Shown: positions 22,767-38,139 of the stretch, piece after piece
How the letters are laid out: every line of letters begins with the position of its first letter
Numbering within the stretch: the stretch's first letter is position 1
Program-made: the position numbers and the translations under genes
Assembly (NCBI GenBank): GCA_027704905.1
Contig: CM051018.1
Coordinates: 15,658,028 to 15,722,027, forward strand
Direction: 5' to 3'
DNA length: 64,000 bases
Source of the DNA: Muraenolepis orangiensis
Lineage: Eukaryota > Chordata > Actinopteri > Gadiformes > Muraenolepididae
The notes under the pieces: generated by a model
Seen by the model: the letters and a program-made list of their open reading frames with translations, nothing else
Database searches by the model: none
Told to the model about the DNA's origin: nothing

Positions 22767-23338
22767 TCCACGCTTTAATGTAATTCTTGTTTGGTCGCCC
22801 TCTTTGATATGAGAAACAGCATCCTCTTGGGAGAAAACCATTGCTTGCCTCGTTTCCTTCGAACCATATGAAAAGGGGTAAATTAGTCCCAACCCATCTT
22901 TTGATCTTATTAGAACCATACAGCGGGCAATGTATGTAACATACACTGTATGTGCAATTTCTTGACAACGTTGCTATGCTATTTGTTCACGATCGTGGCT
23001 CTGTAAATGTCAGCACTAAAAAGGAAGAAAAGAATAAAGAAATTTCTAATCTTTGCGGCTGCTTGAACAACCGATTGGTGAGCGCCGCAGGCAGTGGTGG
23101 GTAGAGAATTGAAAATCTTTACTTTTACTCAAGGAAAAGTACCATTTTAGTCCCATAATAAATTATTAAAGTAAGAGTTAAAAAGTACCTGGTTAACAAA
23201 TGACTCAAAGTTCAAGTTACTTTCTATTTTAATATTTTCTAGGGTGTGCGGGCCAGTGCAAAATAATGAAAAGAGTACAGCAGACGCTTCTCAAACAAAT
23301 AAGGATAACCTATGCAATTGAGATATGAACAATCTCCC

Positions 23339-23840
23339 ACTCTCTCTCAATCTGTTCATCTCTTCCTCACCTACCCTTCTCTCTCTCCATCTCTTCCTCT
23401 TTACCCCTCTCTTCCTCACCTACCCTTCTCTCTCTCCATCTCTTCCTCTTTACCCCTCTCTTCCTCACCTACCCTTCTCTCTCTCCATCTCTTCCTCTTT
23501 ACCCCTCTCTTCCTCACCTACCCTTCTCTCTCTCCAGCTCTTCCTCTCTACCCCTCTCTTCCTCACCTACCCTTCTCTCTCTCCAGCTCTTCCTCTGTAC
23601 CCCTCTCTACCTCACCTACCCTTCTCTCTCTCCATCTCTTCCTCTCTACCCCTCTCTTCCTCACCTACCCTTCTCTCTCTCCATCTCGTCCTCTCTACCC
23701 CTCTCTACCTCACCTACCCTTCTCTTTCTCAATATGTTCCTCTCTACCCCTCTCTTCCTCACCTACCCTTCTCTCTCTATCTCCATCTTATCCTCTCTAC
23801 CCCTTTCCTCCTCACCTACCCTTCTCTCTCTCCATCTAAT
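23339..23840 (+). repeat. Minisatellite, 49-bp unit, about 10 copies
   Basis: The phrase TCTTCCTCACCTACCCTTCT starts at 23361, 23410 and 23459 and continues at 49-bp spacing to about 23820. The rest of each unit is CTCTCTCCATCTCTTCCTCT plus TTACCCCTC. Because 49 is not a multiple of 3, the array opens overlapping 175-codon frames in more than one register, which are not genes. Confidence 0.93.
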
Positions 23841-23990
23841 CTGCAGTAGAGGTGCTCCTCACATGCCCACCTGCCCCCCCCCCCTCCTACACTCAATCCC
23901 TACATTTAGAGCAGACAAGACCAGTTGTTGGTGTCAAACAACGTTTTGTTTTGTCTGTTCCAATGTCTTTTAACTTTAGAATGCACCATT

Positions 23991-24145
<155 letters not shown>

Positions 24146-24529
24146 AGCGAGATGGAAAAATGAATGACATGGAAAAGGAAAGCTGTCTGTCACCGCATGC
24201 CCTTCGGGGTGCCGTTGCGGCTCTTTCACGGTTCACCTGGCATTGCTTTTCACAAGACTGAGTGGCGCGAAGCGGGGCCTCCCCCCTCTCTCTAAGCGCC
24301 ATCCCTCTTTTACGTAAGGGGGGGGCACAGATGGGACGTTATGGTGAGTAACTGTAGCCCCATGAGCTTAAGAAATGTAACACAAGTGCACAAGTTACGG
24401 AGTTCTGACTCACCATATCTGTCTGTCTTCTCTTTCTTCCGTTCGTCTGTTGTCACCTCACGTGCCTCTGTTTTTCATTCTCTCCGATCTCGCCGCAGAA
24501 CAGTATATATAGTCAGGGGTACAGTGTTA

Positions 24530-24960
24530 GATGAGATTAGATTAGATTAGATTCACTTGTGCACAGCACAAGCACAGTACAGCGAGAACAATTTGGCATC
24601 TAACCAGAGTGCAAATGTTGCGGTAAAGTGCGTCTTCTAAAAAAACTACTACTAAAAACAGGTATAAAATAACTGATAGAGTAGGTATGAGATATGTGCA
24701 GAATTTTTGGTATATATATATATATATATACAAGGTAAGTATACAAGTGTAAACAGGTAGTGAGCAGGGGTATGCAGTTGTATTAACAAGATAAATATAT
24801 GCAAATGTATATACAGCAGGTGGTGAGCAGGCGTGTGTAGTTATATCAGCAGTTGAAGATTAATATTTATATACTTAAATACGGTAAGTAAAAATGTACA
24901 TGACTATGTAAACAATGAATATGTAAACTATAGGTAGAGGTAGGGAGTTATGATACAGTG
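24530..24960 (-). mobile_element. LINE family A 3' end, TCTAA tail
   Basis: On the minus strand it ends (TCTAA)n after TTCTCGCTGTACTGTGCTTG and the GATGCCAAATTG block, the same 3' UTR as the element at 17885-20770. It carries an internal (TA)n at 24713-24730. Confidence 0.7.
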
Positions 24961-25039
24961 CAAGGCCATGGAAGACATTGATGGAGAAAGGGTATAGTCA
25001 GCAGAGTTCAGAGTTCGTATGTTAGGCAGCAGAGGGGAG

Positions 25040-25136
25040 GGGGAGTTCAGAGTGGGAGGGGGGGGGGGGGGGGGGGGGGGGAGTTCAGAGTGGGAGGGGG
25101 GGGGGGGGGGGGGGAGTTCAGAGTGGGGGGGGGGGT
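25040..25136 (+). repeat. Triplicated GAGTTCAGAGTGGGA units with poly-G
   Basis: Three copies of GAGTTCAGAGTGGGA or GAGTTCAGAGTGGGG (near 25045, 25081 and 25115), each followed by a poly-G of about 10-25 bases. Confidence 0.9.
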
Positions 25137-25269
25137 GTCATCGTGGCACATTGAGGTTGTCTCACATGTCCTGAAGGAAAATAACAACACCTCAGAGTTC
25201 ATGTGGCGGTTAAATTGCATCGTCACCCTCTTCACACTCTCTGGCAGACAGAAAACCCTCTCCCCAATA

Positions 25270-25405
<136 letters not shown>

Positions 25406-25689
25406 GCCTATTTCATATGCGCTTCATGACATTATAAAATGTCATGGCCACATAACCTTCCAGAGACCTTCTCTTAGAGATAGCTTCAGGAGCTGTGTTT
25501 TGGCTGTGTTTAAGTGTTTTATGACCAATATAGCGACTTCCTCCTTTCTTCTCTTCATCTCTTCAGGTTTCACCTTCCTGCTCCCTCTGATGAATTTAGT
25601 GATATGCGCTCACGGCCCCTTTGGTTCAGGGCCAGTCGGGGGCCGCTGTTACCTCCGCCTTCAAAGATGAACCAGAGGTTATGTTTTCG

Positions 25690-25900
25690 CCTCTGTTTGT
25701 CTGTCTGTTTGTTTGTTTGTTTGTTTGTTTGTTTGTCTGTTTGCAAGTATGTTATTATTAAAAGTTATGGACGGAATTGGACACAACTTGGAGGGTCGAC
25801 TACTTATGGGCAAAGGAGCAGTTGAATCGATTTTGGCGCAGATCCGAATCCGGATCCCGGGCCCTTTTTAAATGTGGCAGAGGTATGCACTCTACTGTTT
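25690..25900 (+). repeat. (TTTG)n followed by a dispersed fish repeat
   Basis: (TTTG/TCTG)n at 25690-25742, then AAAAGTTATGGACGGAATTG, GACACAACTTGGAGGGTCG and GGGCAAAGGAGCAGTTGAAT, with a GGCGCAGATCCGAATCCGGA block and GGCAGAGGTATGCACTCT. I recall this string of motifs from high-copy teleost repeats but cannot assign a class. Confidence 0.45.
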
Positions 25901-27398
25901 TGATGTTGACTGAAAGCAACTGGAAACGTATGATAGCACTCCACATGCGCTTGGGTTGGCTGTCATCTCCAATCAAGGCCTCTTCTCTTGGGGAAACACG
26001 GAGATTATCCTGACAGGACCCCAGCCCTGCAAATTTTACCACTGGCCTGACCACCGATAATGATAATATAGAGTACATGATAACTTCATGAACTAGAACG
26101 CAGGAGGCAGGTGCTGTACTCGTTGTACATGTTGGTATGGCCCGCAATCAAGAACATGCTTTTTGGTTTTCATTAGCTCTCATTAGAACAGTTTAATTTT
26201 CAATAGCCAATAGTTTAAATCGCTTTACCAGAGATTCAGCTTCCATACCAAATGTGCAGCAGTGAATTTACCATACGTGCATTTTTTCTGCCGGTTACAT
26301 TTATGCGAACAGACAAACTGCCTCACACAATAACATGAATGTAGGTTTGTACTTTGAACATCATCGCTTAGATATACTGACAGAAATTTGGCATGATATA
26401 TTTATATATATATTTTTAGAATAATTAAATGTATATTTAATTTAATTTATTGTACTTAATGGGTAAATATAATGTTACAAGAAAAATGTAAAATACATCT
26501 ACCTAGATAGATACATGCCACAGCCATCTGGGGTGGTCAGTGCTGAAGTCGGTCAACCACGTGCTCCCATCGTGGGCCGGCACCAGGCGTGTTTAAATCA
26601 TTATCAGTGAAGATGTGGTGTTTTTGTACTGAAATCGCTGAATTCCCCTCATTAGAATACATGGGAGGCGGCAGACTATGCTCTCTGGGATCTGTAGTCT
26701 TGTTAATTAGCAGCGCCCAGCAGGAAGTAATCACTTTCAATCTTCCTGGGTCACAACTCCTCCAGAGCGGGGCGGACGTCTTACTGTGTCAGCATGTGTT
26801 GTAAAATGCATTTGTGTGTGTGCAGCATTCTTCCATATAAATGGAAGCGTAGTGATAACAAAATATGTAACAACAAGTATTCCTCCTTCTACTTCACCTA
26901 CAAGATGGTCACTGAAGGTGGAGTGAACCCTGACAATTGCTAGTGGTGGTACTGCAACCTATTTGTACTGATTTGTCGAGCATAGACACACATACATACA
27001 CACTCACACACACACACATGCACACGCACACAAACAATAGAACAATACAATCAACTTAATACCTACTTCCCAATGGCACAGACACCTCCAACACAGACGA
27101 TACTGAAGAGGGATGGTTGCAAGCTCTCAAGCGCCGGAAACTCCTGCACATTTTAATTGAGCTTCAGATGCCTCAGATGTGTTAACAAGTGGTAACAAGC
27201 TGTTTCCTGCTTTTCCTTCAATTTGATTCCTGGTCTGCGCTGTAAGCCGTGGGTTGTTTTTCCTCATTATGTTAAAAGGGAGAAGCCCAACGCATCACCA
27301 GGTCATGGGCCACTGGCGCTCATATGCTTATTCTTCTAGCTTGTTTCCCAAACCTTCTTACAAGGACTTTGGCACTCTTCATGGTCCTTCAGGTGGAG
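25901..27398. other. No gene recognised
   Basis: Unique-looking AT-rich sequence with a short (TA)n near 26400 and a small (CA)n near 27000-27030. No supported exon or known repeat seen. Confidence 0.6.
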
Positions 27399-27399
27399 G

Positions 27400-27479
<80 letters not shown>

Positions 27480-27532
27480 ATGTGCGCATGTGTGTGTGTG
27501 TCTGTGTGTGCGCATTTGTGTGTATCTCTGCA

Positions 27533-27582
<50 letters not shown>

Positions 27583-27614
27583 TGTGTGTGAATGTGTGTC
27601 TGTGTGTCTCTGCA

Positions 27615-27660
<46 letters not shown>

Positions 27661-27672
27661 TGTGTGTATATG
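27399..27672. repeat. Compound (GT)n array
   Basis: About 270 bp of GT with CGCATGTGCG, CTGCATGTCT and TCTGTG interruptions. TCTCTGCATGTCTGTG occurs twice (near 27524 and 27607), suggesting an internal duplication of about 83 bp. Confidence 0.95.
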
Positions 27673-28654
27673 GGAGTGGGTGGCGGTTTGTGCTGACAGA
27701 CCTCTCTCTCTCTTTCTGCTGAATATATCACGCTGCAGGCGGCCGGTCCATCTGTGGACGTCCATGTTAAAATGTACTCCGCTGATCGTAGACCGTCGAT
27801 TGCGCTGTGAAATCACATCATTTGACACGCTTGCACGCTTACGCTTGTGCTTGTGCGTTTGGGTGAGACAGTCGCGTTTGTTTTGATTGTGTTTGCGGGT
27901 GTGTGCACGGCTGTGTGTGAGTGCAGTGCCTTTGCAAATTGAAGGAGCCGAAAAAGCAAAGCAATACCGTACACATCCCTCTTCCGGGGGCGTCTCAATT
28001 ATTAAATATCAATAAAGAAGCTGAGCTATGCTGCCCTAGGGGATGGTTATTGAAAAAAAATATACCAATCAATATCGGCCCTTTGTGTGCACACAGATAC
28101 CAGACAGGATGCTTTCATTTTTTCACATACAGCCCTGTTGCCAGTGCAAAGAGTAAACCCATTGCTATTAGTGACAGTGGCAACAACTACATGAGATGGG
28201 CTTCGCAATGAGCCTAGTTTGGTAGGCTCAAGTACATTTTCCTGGTTTTATCAAGGGGGGGAATGTGAGTAAAGCACCTCTTTCGTACGATTTCGATCGT
28301 AGCAAGGAACTCTTTCGCACACCACCTGGGTAGCTTTTCTGAACTCCTCCAACATCACAGGACACAGGTGAATGGTAAAAATTCAGGTTTGTAGGAGAGT
28401 TGTCAAAAAACGTACAGCCAAAGCAGGGGCCAAAATGTATAAACCAGTGCAGGGTTGTGGTGGTCCTCAACTGTCTTTCCGGATAATCCTCCCAGACAGC
28501 TCGGAGCACATCCGCTAATCACCCGTCACCGAGTAGCAGGACCACGAGTTTTTTCAAAACCGTGGTTATATATTCAGACTTTTAATCTCACTTGACCTAC
28601 TTTAAATACGTGCAAGTAGGATACGTATGTAATTGGGCACACGCGCACATGCAC

Positions 28655-28655
28655 A

Positions 28656-28690
<35 letters not shown>

Positions 28691-28869
28691 ACACACATAC
28701 ACACAGACACACACACACACACTCAAACACGCACACAATCAAACACGCACACACACATGCGCACAATCAAACACACACAAACACACGCACGCACGCACGC
28801 ACACACACACACACGCAAGCACGCACACACACACACACACACACACACGCCCACACACATACACACAAA
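28655..28869. repeat. Compound (CA)n array
   Basis: CA repeats with ACGC, CAAACA and TACACA interruptions. From 27673 to 28654 I see no gene. Confidence 0.95.
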
Positions 28870-29117
28870 GAGGAAAAAGCAGGCCATGGCATTGAGGCAT
28901 TTGATGCCGCCTCGTCACAGAATGTGAACCATGTCCCTTGTTGTTGTGAGGATCCCAGATGTTGTTATCTGTCGCTCGCTCCACAGCTTTGATTAGGCAG
29001 CCATTTTTGGCAACCGTTAGGAAAGCGTTTCCTTGGGAAAGCGACACCGTCGTCACCGCCCCCAAAACAAGAACATCAAGCCTCGGGGAAAAGTGCGCAA
29101 TGCCACACATCAGAAGA

Positions 29118-29321
<204 letters not shown>

Positions 29322-29529
29322 CCCTAGCTCTGCTTTCTACCTCTTTTCCGCTCCACGTAATGTGGTGCACGGGGCTGGCAGGGAATAAATTCACCCATGA
29401 GAACAAGCAGTCTTTTTCCTTGCTTCCCCATTGGCAGAGACATACTTTCTTGGTTAGCAACTTTGGCAGCCACTGTGACAAATAAGGTTATAGGGATACT
29501 TCCTCAAAGGGGTCAGCCCATCGTATAGT

Positions 29530-29775
29530 ATAGTTAGTTAGTTAAGCCCTTGGCTCCTCCTGGGAGCGTAGGCCATTGACGAATGTCTTCTATCTCACTT
29601 GGTTGGGGGCAAGTTTTTCAAGGTCTCCCCAGTTTTGCCCGCTCGAAGACATCTCCGCCTGGACATCCCTCCTCCAGCTGTTCTCGGGGCGACCTCTTTT
29701 TCTCTTCCCTTGTGGGTTCCACTTTAGGGCTTGTCGGGTGATGTTGTTGGCTGATAATAACAGACTTTACCTCCT
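29530..29775 (-). mobile_element. RTE-like LINE, C-terminal end of ORF2
   Basis: On the minus strand it reads NITRQALKWNPQGKRKRGRP, ENSWRRDVQAEM, NWGDLEKLAPNQVR, then a stop codon, KTFVNGLRSQEEPRA and stop, followed by a CTAACTAACTATACTATAC tail. The R-x-RGRP-x-x-SWRRD...W..LEKLA..R..W..-VNGL block is the common C-terminus of RTE-type retrotransposon polymerases. The in-frame TAG replacing the Trp codon shows a decayed copy. Confidence 0.75.
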
Positions 29776-30375
29776 ACACCTACCTGTGTCCATCTTGTTT
29801 CTCCCAGGCCCAGGACAGAGAGATTGTAGCGCACCATTTATTTGGCAATGGTAGCAGCCTTGCCAGCCTGGAACATGGTCCGGACAATCCAAGTCCCCAC
29901 AGGGGGTGGATTTCTTTGGTGTCAGAAGGTGTCATCAACTTCCCAGCTTCCTTGCGGGTTTGACTGGGAAGCGTCATGATCTCCATTTCTAGGGCACCTT
30001 CCTCAACCAACCAGTGTTTCTGTAACTAGTGTTTTTTTTGTTTGTTTCCGGTATGAGGAAGTTAACCCCACGCCCAACACCCAACCTGGAGGACCAGGGA
30101 CTGCAATTGGTCTGCCTCCTACCCCTTGACCAGTCTGGTTTGGTTGAACCTGCCAGGGGTGTAAACCCCCTCCAGCTTAGCTCTCAGGGTCATCGGAGTA
30201 CGCAAGCCTCTCCACCACGACAAGGTATGCAGTCCAGGAGAGGATCGTATTGTATAGTAGTATAGTATTGTATAGTTTAGTATAGTATTGTTGGAAGAAA
30301 TTCATACTTCATAGGGAATGGGGGTATGGGGAGCATTCCATTGTACAAATAAAAAAATCATCTTGAATCTTGAAT
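29776..30375 (+). repeat. Probable retroelement-derived fragment with LINE family B-like tail
   Basis: Contains GAGGAAGTTAACCCCACGCC, CAACCTGGAGGACCAGGGAC and CCTCTCCACCACGACAAGGT, strings that recur in fish genomes next to retroelements. It then has (TATAGTATAG)n, GGGAATGGGGGTATGGGGAG and ATCTTGAATCTTGAATC. Class uncertain. Confidence 0.4.
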
Positions 30376-30508
30376 CTGAAGTGCTGTGTGTGTCTTGCAT
30401 GAGTCACTCCCTCCCTCGGGGTCGGGCGGGAGTGGACACAAACCTTGCTTGGTGCAACATCTTGCAAGGCGGCCGCGGTGGCCACCACATGAGAGGTCTG
30501 TCCTCCTT

Positions 30509-30870
<362 letters not shown>

Positions 30871-30991
30871 CACACTGGCGCTAATGCTCCATTGGGTAAA
30901 GGGTGGATGTGTGAAGAGATACATAGTGAAGCACGTTACAGGTTCTAGCACAGTGTCGCAGGCAATATGCCGATGTCCCAAAATACTCCAC

Positions 30992-30992
<1 letters not shown>

Positions 30993-31043
<51 letters not shown>

Positions 31044-31101
31044 TTTACAGTCACTCACTCAAACACACACACACACACACACAGATTTACAGTCACTCAC
31101 T

Positions 31102-31144
<43 letters not shown>

Positions 31145-31175
31145 TCACACAAACTCAAACAGACACACACACACA
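30993..31175. repeat. (CA)n with duplicated 23-bp insert
   Basis: AGATTTACAGTCACTCACTC plus AAA occurs twice 42 bp apart (near 31041 and 31083) inside the CA array. Confidence 0.93.
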
Positions 31176-31494
31176 TATCATTTTCTATAAGATAAATAAT
31201 AACCTTCAAGTTATTCAAGAGTTCAACACTAGATAGTGCACATAGTTAGATATCAAATGAAGAGGCTTATGGCTAAACTCCAATATAAAAGTAAAATAGA
31301 GGAGACCTTATAAAGTAATGACCTAAAGGCAGTGTGGGATGGTATGACGGACACGACAAGCCAAGGCAATAACAATAATAGGTCAATCTCCATCCATGGT
31401 TGAGCTTGCTAAATGCACTGAAAATTAAAAAAAAGATTTGTTATTGATTTGTTTGGTGTGTTGAGTGACAGCCCAGAATCAGTGCCCATTCTTT

Positions 31495-32233
31495 CAGATC
31501 CATGATCATGAATGATCATGATTTAGAAATAGTCCTGGGCCTGATGACATGATCACACATGTCTTCAAGTTTGCGTGGATACTGTTATTCCGATATTTTG
31601 AACGCGTTACTCACACTTGCACAAGGTCCCCGAAACTGTGGAAGCAATCTATTGTTGTACACGTCTGTGGCTCTGATCTCACTCGTGATGGAGACTTTTG
31701 AGCAATTGGCCAAACACATCCTGACTGATGATAAGGTTCAAAGCCTGCTCTACCCTAACCCTGTGTTAATAAAGGGGTAGATGATGCTACTGCTAGATGC
31801 TTGTGATCTGTACAAGCATCTCAAGGGCTACAACAACTAATGAGGGCTTTTTGTTTGTAGTTTTATTCCCCAGCAATCCAACTATGCACAAACATTGTAG
31901 CTAGTAAACTACTGTCCACTGTTAATGTGGACAGATGCTGGTACGGTGAATAGACCCACTACAGGGTTGTCGGTTGTCATCCGCAGGCGCACCCCAGGGG
32001 TGTGTCCTGTCCCCATTATTGAATGAAGTATAGGAGTAACTAGGAGGACATGCATCGCCTTTTTTGTTTGTTGCAGATGCAGCTCTGTTGTAATCAGTCT
32101 GCTCCAGGATGGAGATGTGGATCAAGGGCCAGCTGCAAAAGACTTTGATATGTGGTGTGACAACCACTACCTCAAGGGAAATGTTCACAAAAGTAAAGAT
32201 ATGGCGATATCTGTCACTCAACCTTCCTATATA

Positions 32234-32282
<49 letters not shown>

Positions 32283-32467
32283 CTTGGGTTCACTTTTTGG
32301 GCATTGCTATGAGTACCTGTTATCTGTTATCTGCAAAAAAGTTCCTGCAGAGACTTCACTTTCTACGCTAGACTGATACTTTTATGGCGGGTAAGACGGC
32401 TGTATTTTACAAATCCTCTTTTGAGTCTAGTTTGTTGAAATTTCTTGGTATGGGAACCTCACCAGTG

Positions 32468-32499
<32 letters not shown>

Positions 32500-32565
32500 T
32501 TGGTTCTTTGCTGTAACTGTTAAATCTAATTTCCCCTCGAGGGACAATAAAGATCTGAACTGAAA
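31495..32565 (+). mobile_element. Heavily decayed LINE reverse transcriptase and 3' UTR
   Basis: Recognisable scraps in order: CCTGGGCCTGATGA (PGPD motif); DILNALLTLAQGP; SVALISLVMETFEQLAKHIL, corresponding to the S(H)VMKTLERL block; QSLLYPNPVL; then, after a (TA)n at 32236-32278, LQRLHFLRRL-like and WYGNLT-like pieces near 32340-32460. It ends with poly-A (32468-32495) and CCCCTCGAGGGACAATAAAG, a typical fish LINE 3' end. Many frame breaks and stops; older than the other LINEs here. Confidence 0.6.
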
Positions 32566-32572
32566 CATAAGA

Positions 32573-32702
<130 letters not shown>

Positions 32703-32939
32703 ATAAATGTCTTCAGAATTCTAAGCAGATTAATATTTGAAAGTGCAATGAAAGTGATTTATATGGCATAGAAATCATCTCATTTGAGTTGGAACCTTGG
32801 GAAAAGGCAGGTCTATAGACAGACATTCAAGATGGGAACCATCAATTTAAATTGGAAATCATTTTTAATTCATCTTCCTTTTGCACACCTACACAGATTT
32901 CCCCATGCCAGACAGCTACAGCTCACTATCTATTTCTAT

Positions 32940-33083
32940 CTGCTTCTCAAACACTCCTTCTCCTTTCCTCTTCTCTCCTTTCCTTTCCTCCCCTCTCTTC
33001 TCCGCTCCTCTCCTTCGCTCTCGATTCCTTCGATTTCCTCTCCTCATCTCTCCTCTCTTCAAAATGTTTCCCCTCCCTCCCTT

Positions 33084-33154
<71 letters not shown>

Positions 33155-33200
33155 CACACCACACACACACACACACACACACCACACACACACCACACAC

Positions 33201-33290
<90 letters not shown>
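32940..33290. repeat. Pyrimidine-rich tract and (CA)n array
   Basis: A CCTTTCCTCTTCTC-type tract (32950-33075), then (CA)n with CACACC and CGCA variants (33085-33290). Confidence 0.94.
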
Positions 33291-33292
<2 letters not shown>

Positions 33293-33989
33293 TTACAAAG
33301 CCCGGGAGGGTTTGGCAGTCGTGCATAAGTCGCCATTGAAGAGTTTTTTTTGTATCTAATAGTGACAATTAGTTTGACGTTATTCCCCTGGTAAATGGGT
33401 TGGCTCATGCACGCTGTATGTCTAGATGATTCTGTTGTATAAAATGTATTACTGTGGTGTGAAGTAAATGCAGTAATTCCGTCACAGTTCATCACACTGA
33501 ACTTTTTTTTGTCTCAAAAGCGTTATGTGGGTAGGTGATGTTTTGCACTGCACACACTAAATGTTTGTGAATCAGATTTGCAAAACGTTGTCCCTTGTGT
33601 ACAAAGACGTTGAGCACTTTTGCGCCGTTTCCAAAAGGGCATGCGGCCATCGCTGAAGTGCTACCGGAATCTATATCGAGCTCTGCTCTCAGAACTTAGC
33701 ACTCATTAATAATAGACCCCCCCCCGCCCCCCTGTTTGACACAAATGCTTTTGCTTTTCTAATGGAATGCAGATGTGCTGTTTTACTCTGCAGATCGTGT
33801 CATCCCATGGCTACCGGGGCCACAGACCGCGTGGCCATGGCGATAACCCCCTCTCCCACCTCTCCTCCCATGCCTGGGTGATTCATCACTGTGCTCAGAC
33901 GGGAGCTTGATTGCATCCCGGGTTTCTTTGTCCTTGCAGACACAAACACACAAAACCCTGTGTACGCATACACATACACACTCAGACAC

Positions 33990-34245
<256 letters not shown>

Positions 34246-34630
34246 GCCTTTTAATAACACCAACTTTAATAGCATAAGCCTTGATTTTACATGTCTCAGG
34301 CAGAAGCGACGGAAGAAGAAAAAGTGATCCGATCGGCCTCCCTCCTAGGAGATGAGCCGTTCGCAGCGCACCGTCGCGAAAGCTCATTTGGTGCCCCCAT
34401 TGCTCATGGAAACCCAATTCCAAAGTTGCCGCTGATCTGAGCAAACCTAAGGCATCACACATCTCAGTCTCAGTCCTTCCATGTGCGGCACGTTTCCCTC
34501 ACCGCGCTCCCTTCGGCCTCCCCTGTGCGCACACTTCCCCCGCCTATGCTTCCCGGCGCCGGTGACATGTGTCACGCCGGGTCCCCTGCTGACGGAGCCC
34601 ATATGATGCACTCTCCGCCATATGCGCAGC

Positions 34631-34829
<199 letters not shown>

Positions 34830-34929
34830 TGTCTAGGGGGAGCGTGTGTGGGGGGCATGCATGTGTGTTTGTGTGTGTGTTAGAAAGATGAGAGAGAGAG
34901 AGAGAAAAAAAGACAGAAGGAATAGATAT

Positions 34930-35207
34930 ACTGTATGTAGTATGAGTGTATGAATGTAGTATGCATGTATGAATGTAGTATGAATGTGGAATGAATGTAT
35001 GAATGTGTTATGCATGTATGAATGTAGTATGAATGTAGTATGAGTGTATGAATGTAGTATGCATGAATGAATGTAGTATGCGTGTATGAATGTAGTATGA
35101 ACGTATGAATGTAGTGTGAATGAATGTAGTATGCATGTATGACTGTAGTATGAATGTAGTATGAATGTATGAATGTATGAATGTAGTATGAATGTATGCT
35201 TATAACA
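34930..35207 (+). repeat. Degenerate minisatellite, about 19-bp unit
   Basis: Copies of GTAGTATGAATGTATGAAT with GCATG, GAGTG and GCGTG variants and shorter 11-bp forms (GTAGTATGAAT), about 14 units. The minus-strand open frame rich in I, H, T and Y is a by-product. Confidence 0.85.
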
Positions 35208-36492
<1,285 letters not shown>

Positions 36493-37410
36493 GCCGGCGT
36501 GGCACCCTTATCACCATTCTCCAGGCTCCCTTATTGCTGTCAAGCCCGTTCACCTGTTCCAGTACACCCCGGGTCTTCACTCAGTCTTGGCCAGATCGTT
36601 GTTTCAACCATTCAGTGGTCAGCTTACATCACCAGCTCCTTAACTTGTGTATTCAAGATAATTTTCTTCTCATGTGTATTTTCCTGCTCGTAAGCTAACT
36701 TTGTCTCCCGGTGCCACGGGATCCTTTACTCGCCTATCTATCTGCCTGCCGTTCAGCTATCGACCCTGCCGGTCACTAGCTTCCCAGCTAGCTTCACAAG
36801 TCTAACCACACTCTCTGCTGAAAATCCTGACCGTAAACCTCTTTCATTATTCATTGAAACCCTGAGTCTGTGTCTGCATTTGGGTTTTTTCCCCGAGTCA
36901 ATCGTAAAATAAACCGATACCCAAGTCAACTCCTGACAGGCCCCAAGACTCAGTGAGAGACTAATCTCACAGTCTGGCAGCTTCTCCGCTGACGGCTGGT
37001 GAAGTATTTAAAACTACTGAACAGGAGCTGGCTTATTATGTGTGAAGCATTAGCCGGTGTGAACAGAGGATATGTAACAGCCAAATCAGCTGTGCAACTA
37101 TATAGTAACTACACCATTCAACTCTACAGCATACAGTATTGCCAGAATAAGGGAACCTGCGCTGGCCATATGCTTTTGCTCAGTAACCGATCAATAACCA
37201 CACATTAAACACATTTAGAAATGACTGTTGTGCGTGTGTTGGTAATGTCATGCAATTACAGCTCATTTATCAATCATTGTTTAGTTGTGTGATTGTTTGA
37301 ATAATTCATGTATTCATCAATCTATGTGTATGCATCAATGTTTGTAACTATTAATTTCTCACATTTTTAGGTGCCCAGAAAATTGCTTTCTCCAAAAGAG
37401 AGACAGGGAT

Positions 37411-37600
<190 letters not shown>

Positions 37601-38139
37601 TAGAAATACAGAGCAAGCTGATCAAAACATTGAGAGGATGTTAGGGGGAGATCAAATGTGGGATTGGAAAAGTGTACAAAGGGTAGATGTAAAAAACAGA
37701 GGCGGATAGTTTGCCTCGGCGTCATTAACACGCACAAGCTAGTGTACCAATGTTCCAGTCTGCTCCCCCATTCCCCTCTAATTCAAACGTTCTGTCTCCA
37801 TAACACACATTACAATGGCCAAACGACCCACCAAATGGGCACTCACTCTCATTTCATTATGAATGATTAACCATGTGTTGCAAACAAACCAGGGAAGCCA
37901 TAAGCGAGGCGAGAAATAATGAATCGTTTGTCAGCTCAATATGTTTGCTAACCTTAACGAGACCAGCTAGCTAGCGAGACGGTGTCGCCTCCCGCTGTGT
38001 TGATCTGAGGTCCTCCCACACCCTCTGCATAGTCACACACCAACTGATCACTGCTGAGCCGTGGGGGGGGGATGTAAATCCACACATACCGGGGAAGAAG
38101 ACCTGGCTAAGAGTATACAAGGGACTGAGGAGTATAGGA

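Noticed and set aside
23312..23849. Two overlapping 175-codon Leu/Ser/Pro frames
   Set aside because: They come from the 49-bp minisatellite, whose length is not a multiple of 3, so the same bases open more than one register.
25800..26147. 115-codon minus-strand frame
   Set aside because: It overlaps a dispersed fish repeat read in antisense and shows no domain.
36680..36960. Possible LTR-like sequence ending in CAACTCCTGACAG, and a similar stretch at 39620-39960
   Set aside because: They resemble strings near fish LTR elements, but no paired LTR, target duplication or gag/pol coding is visible.
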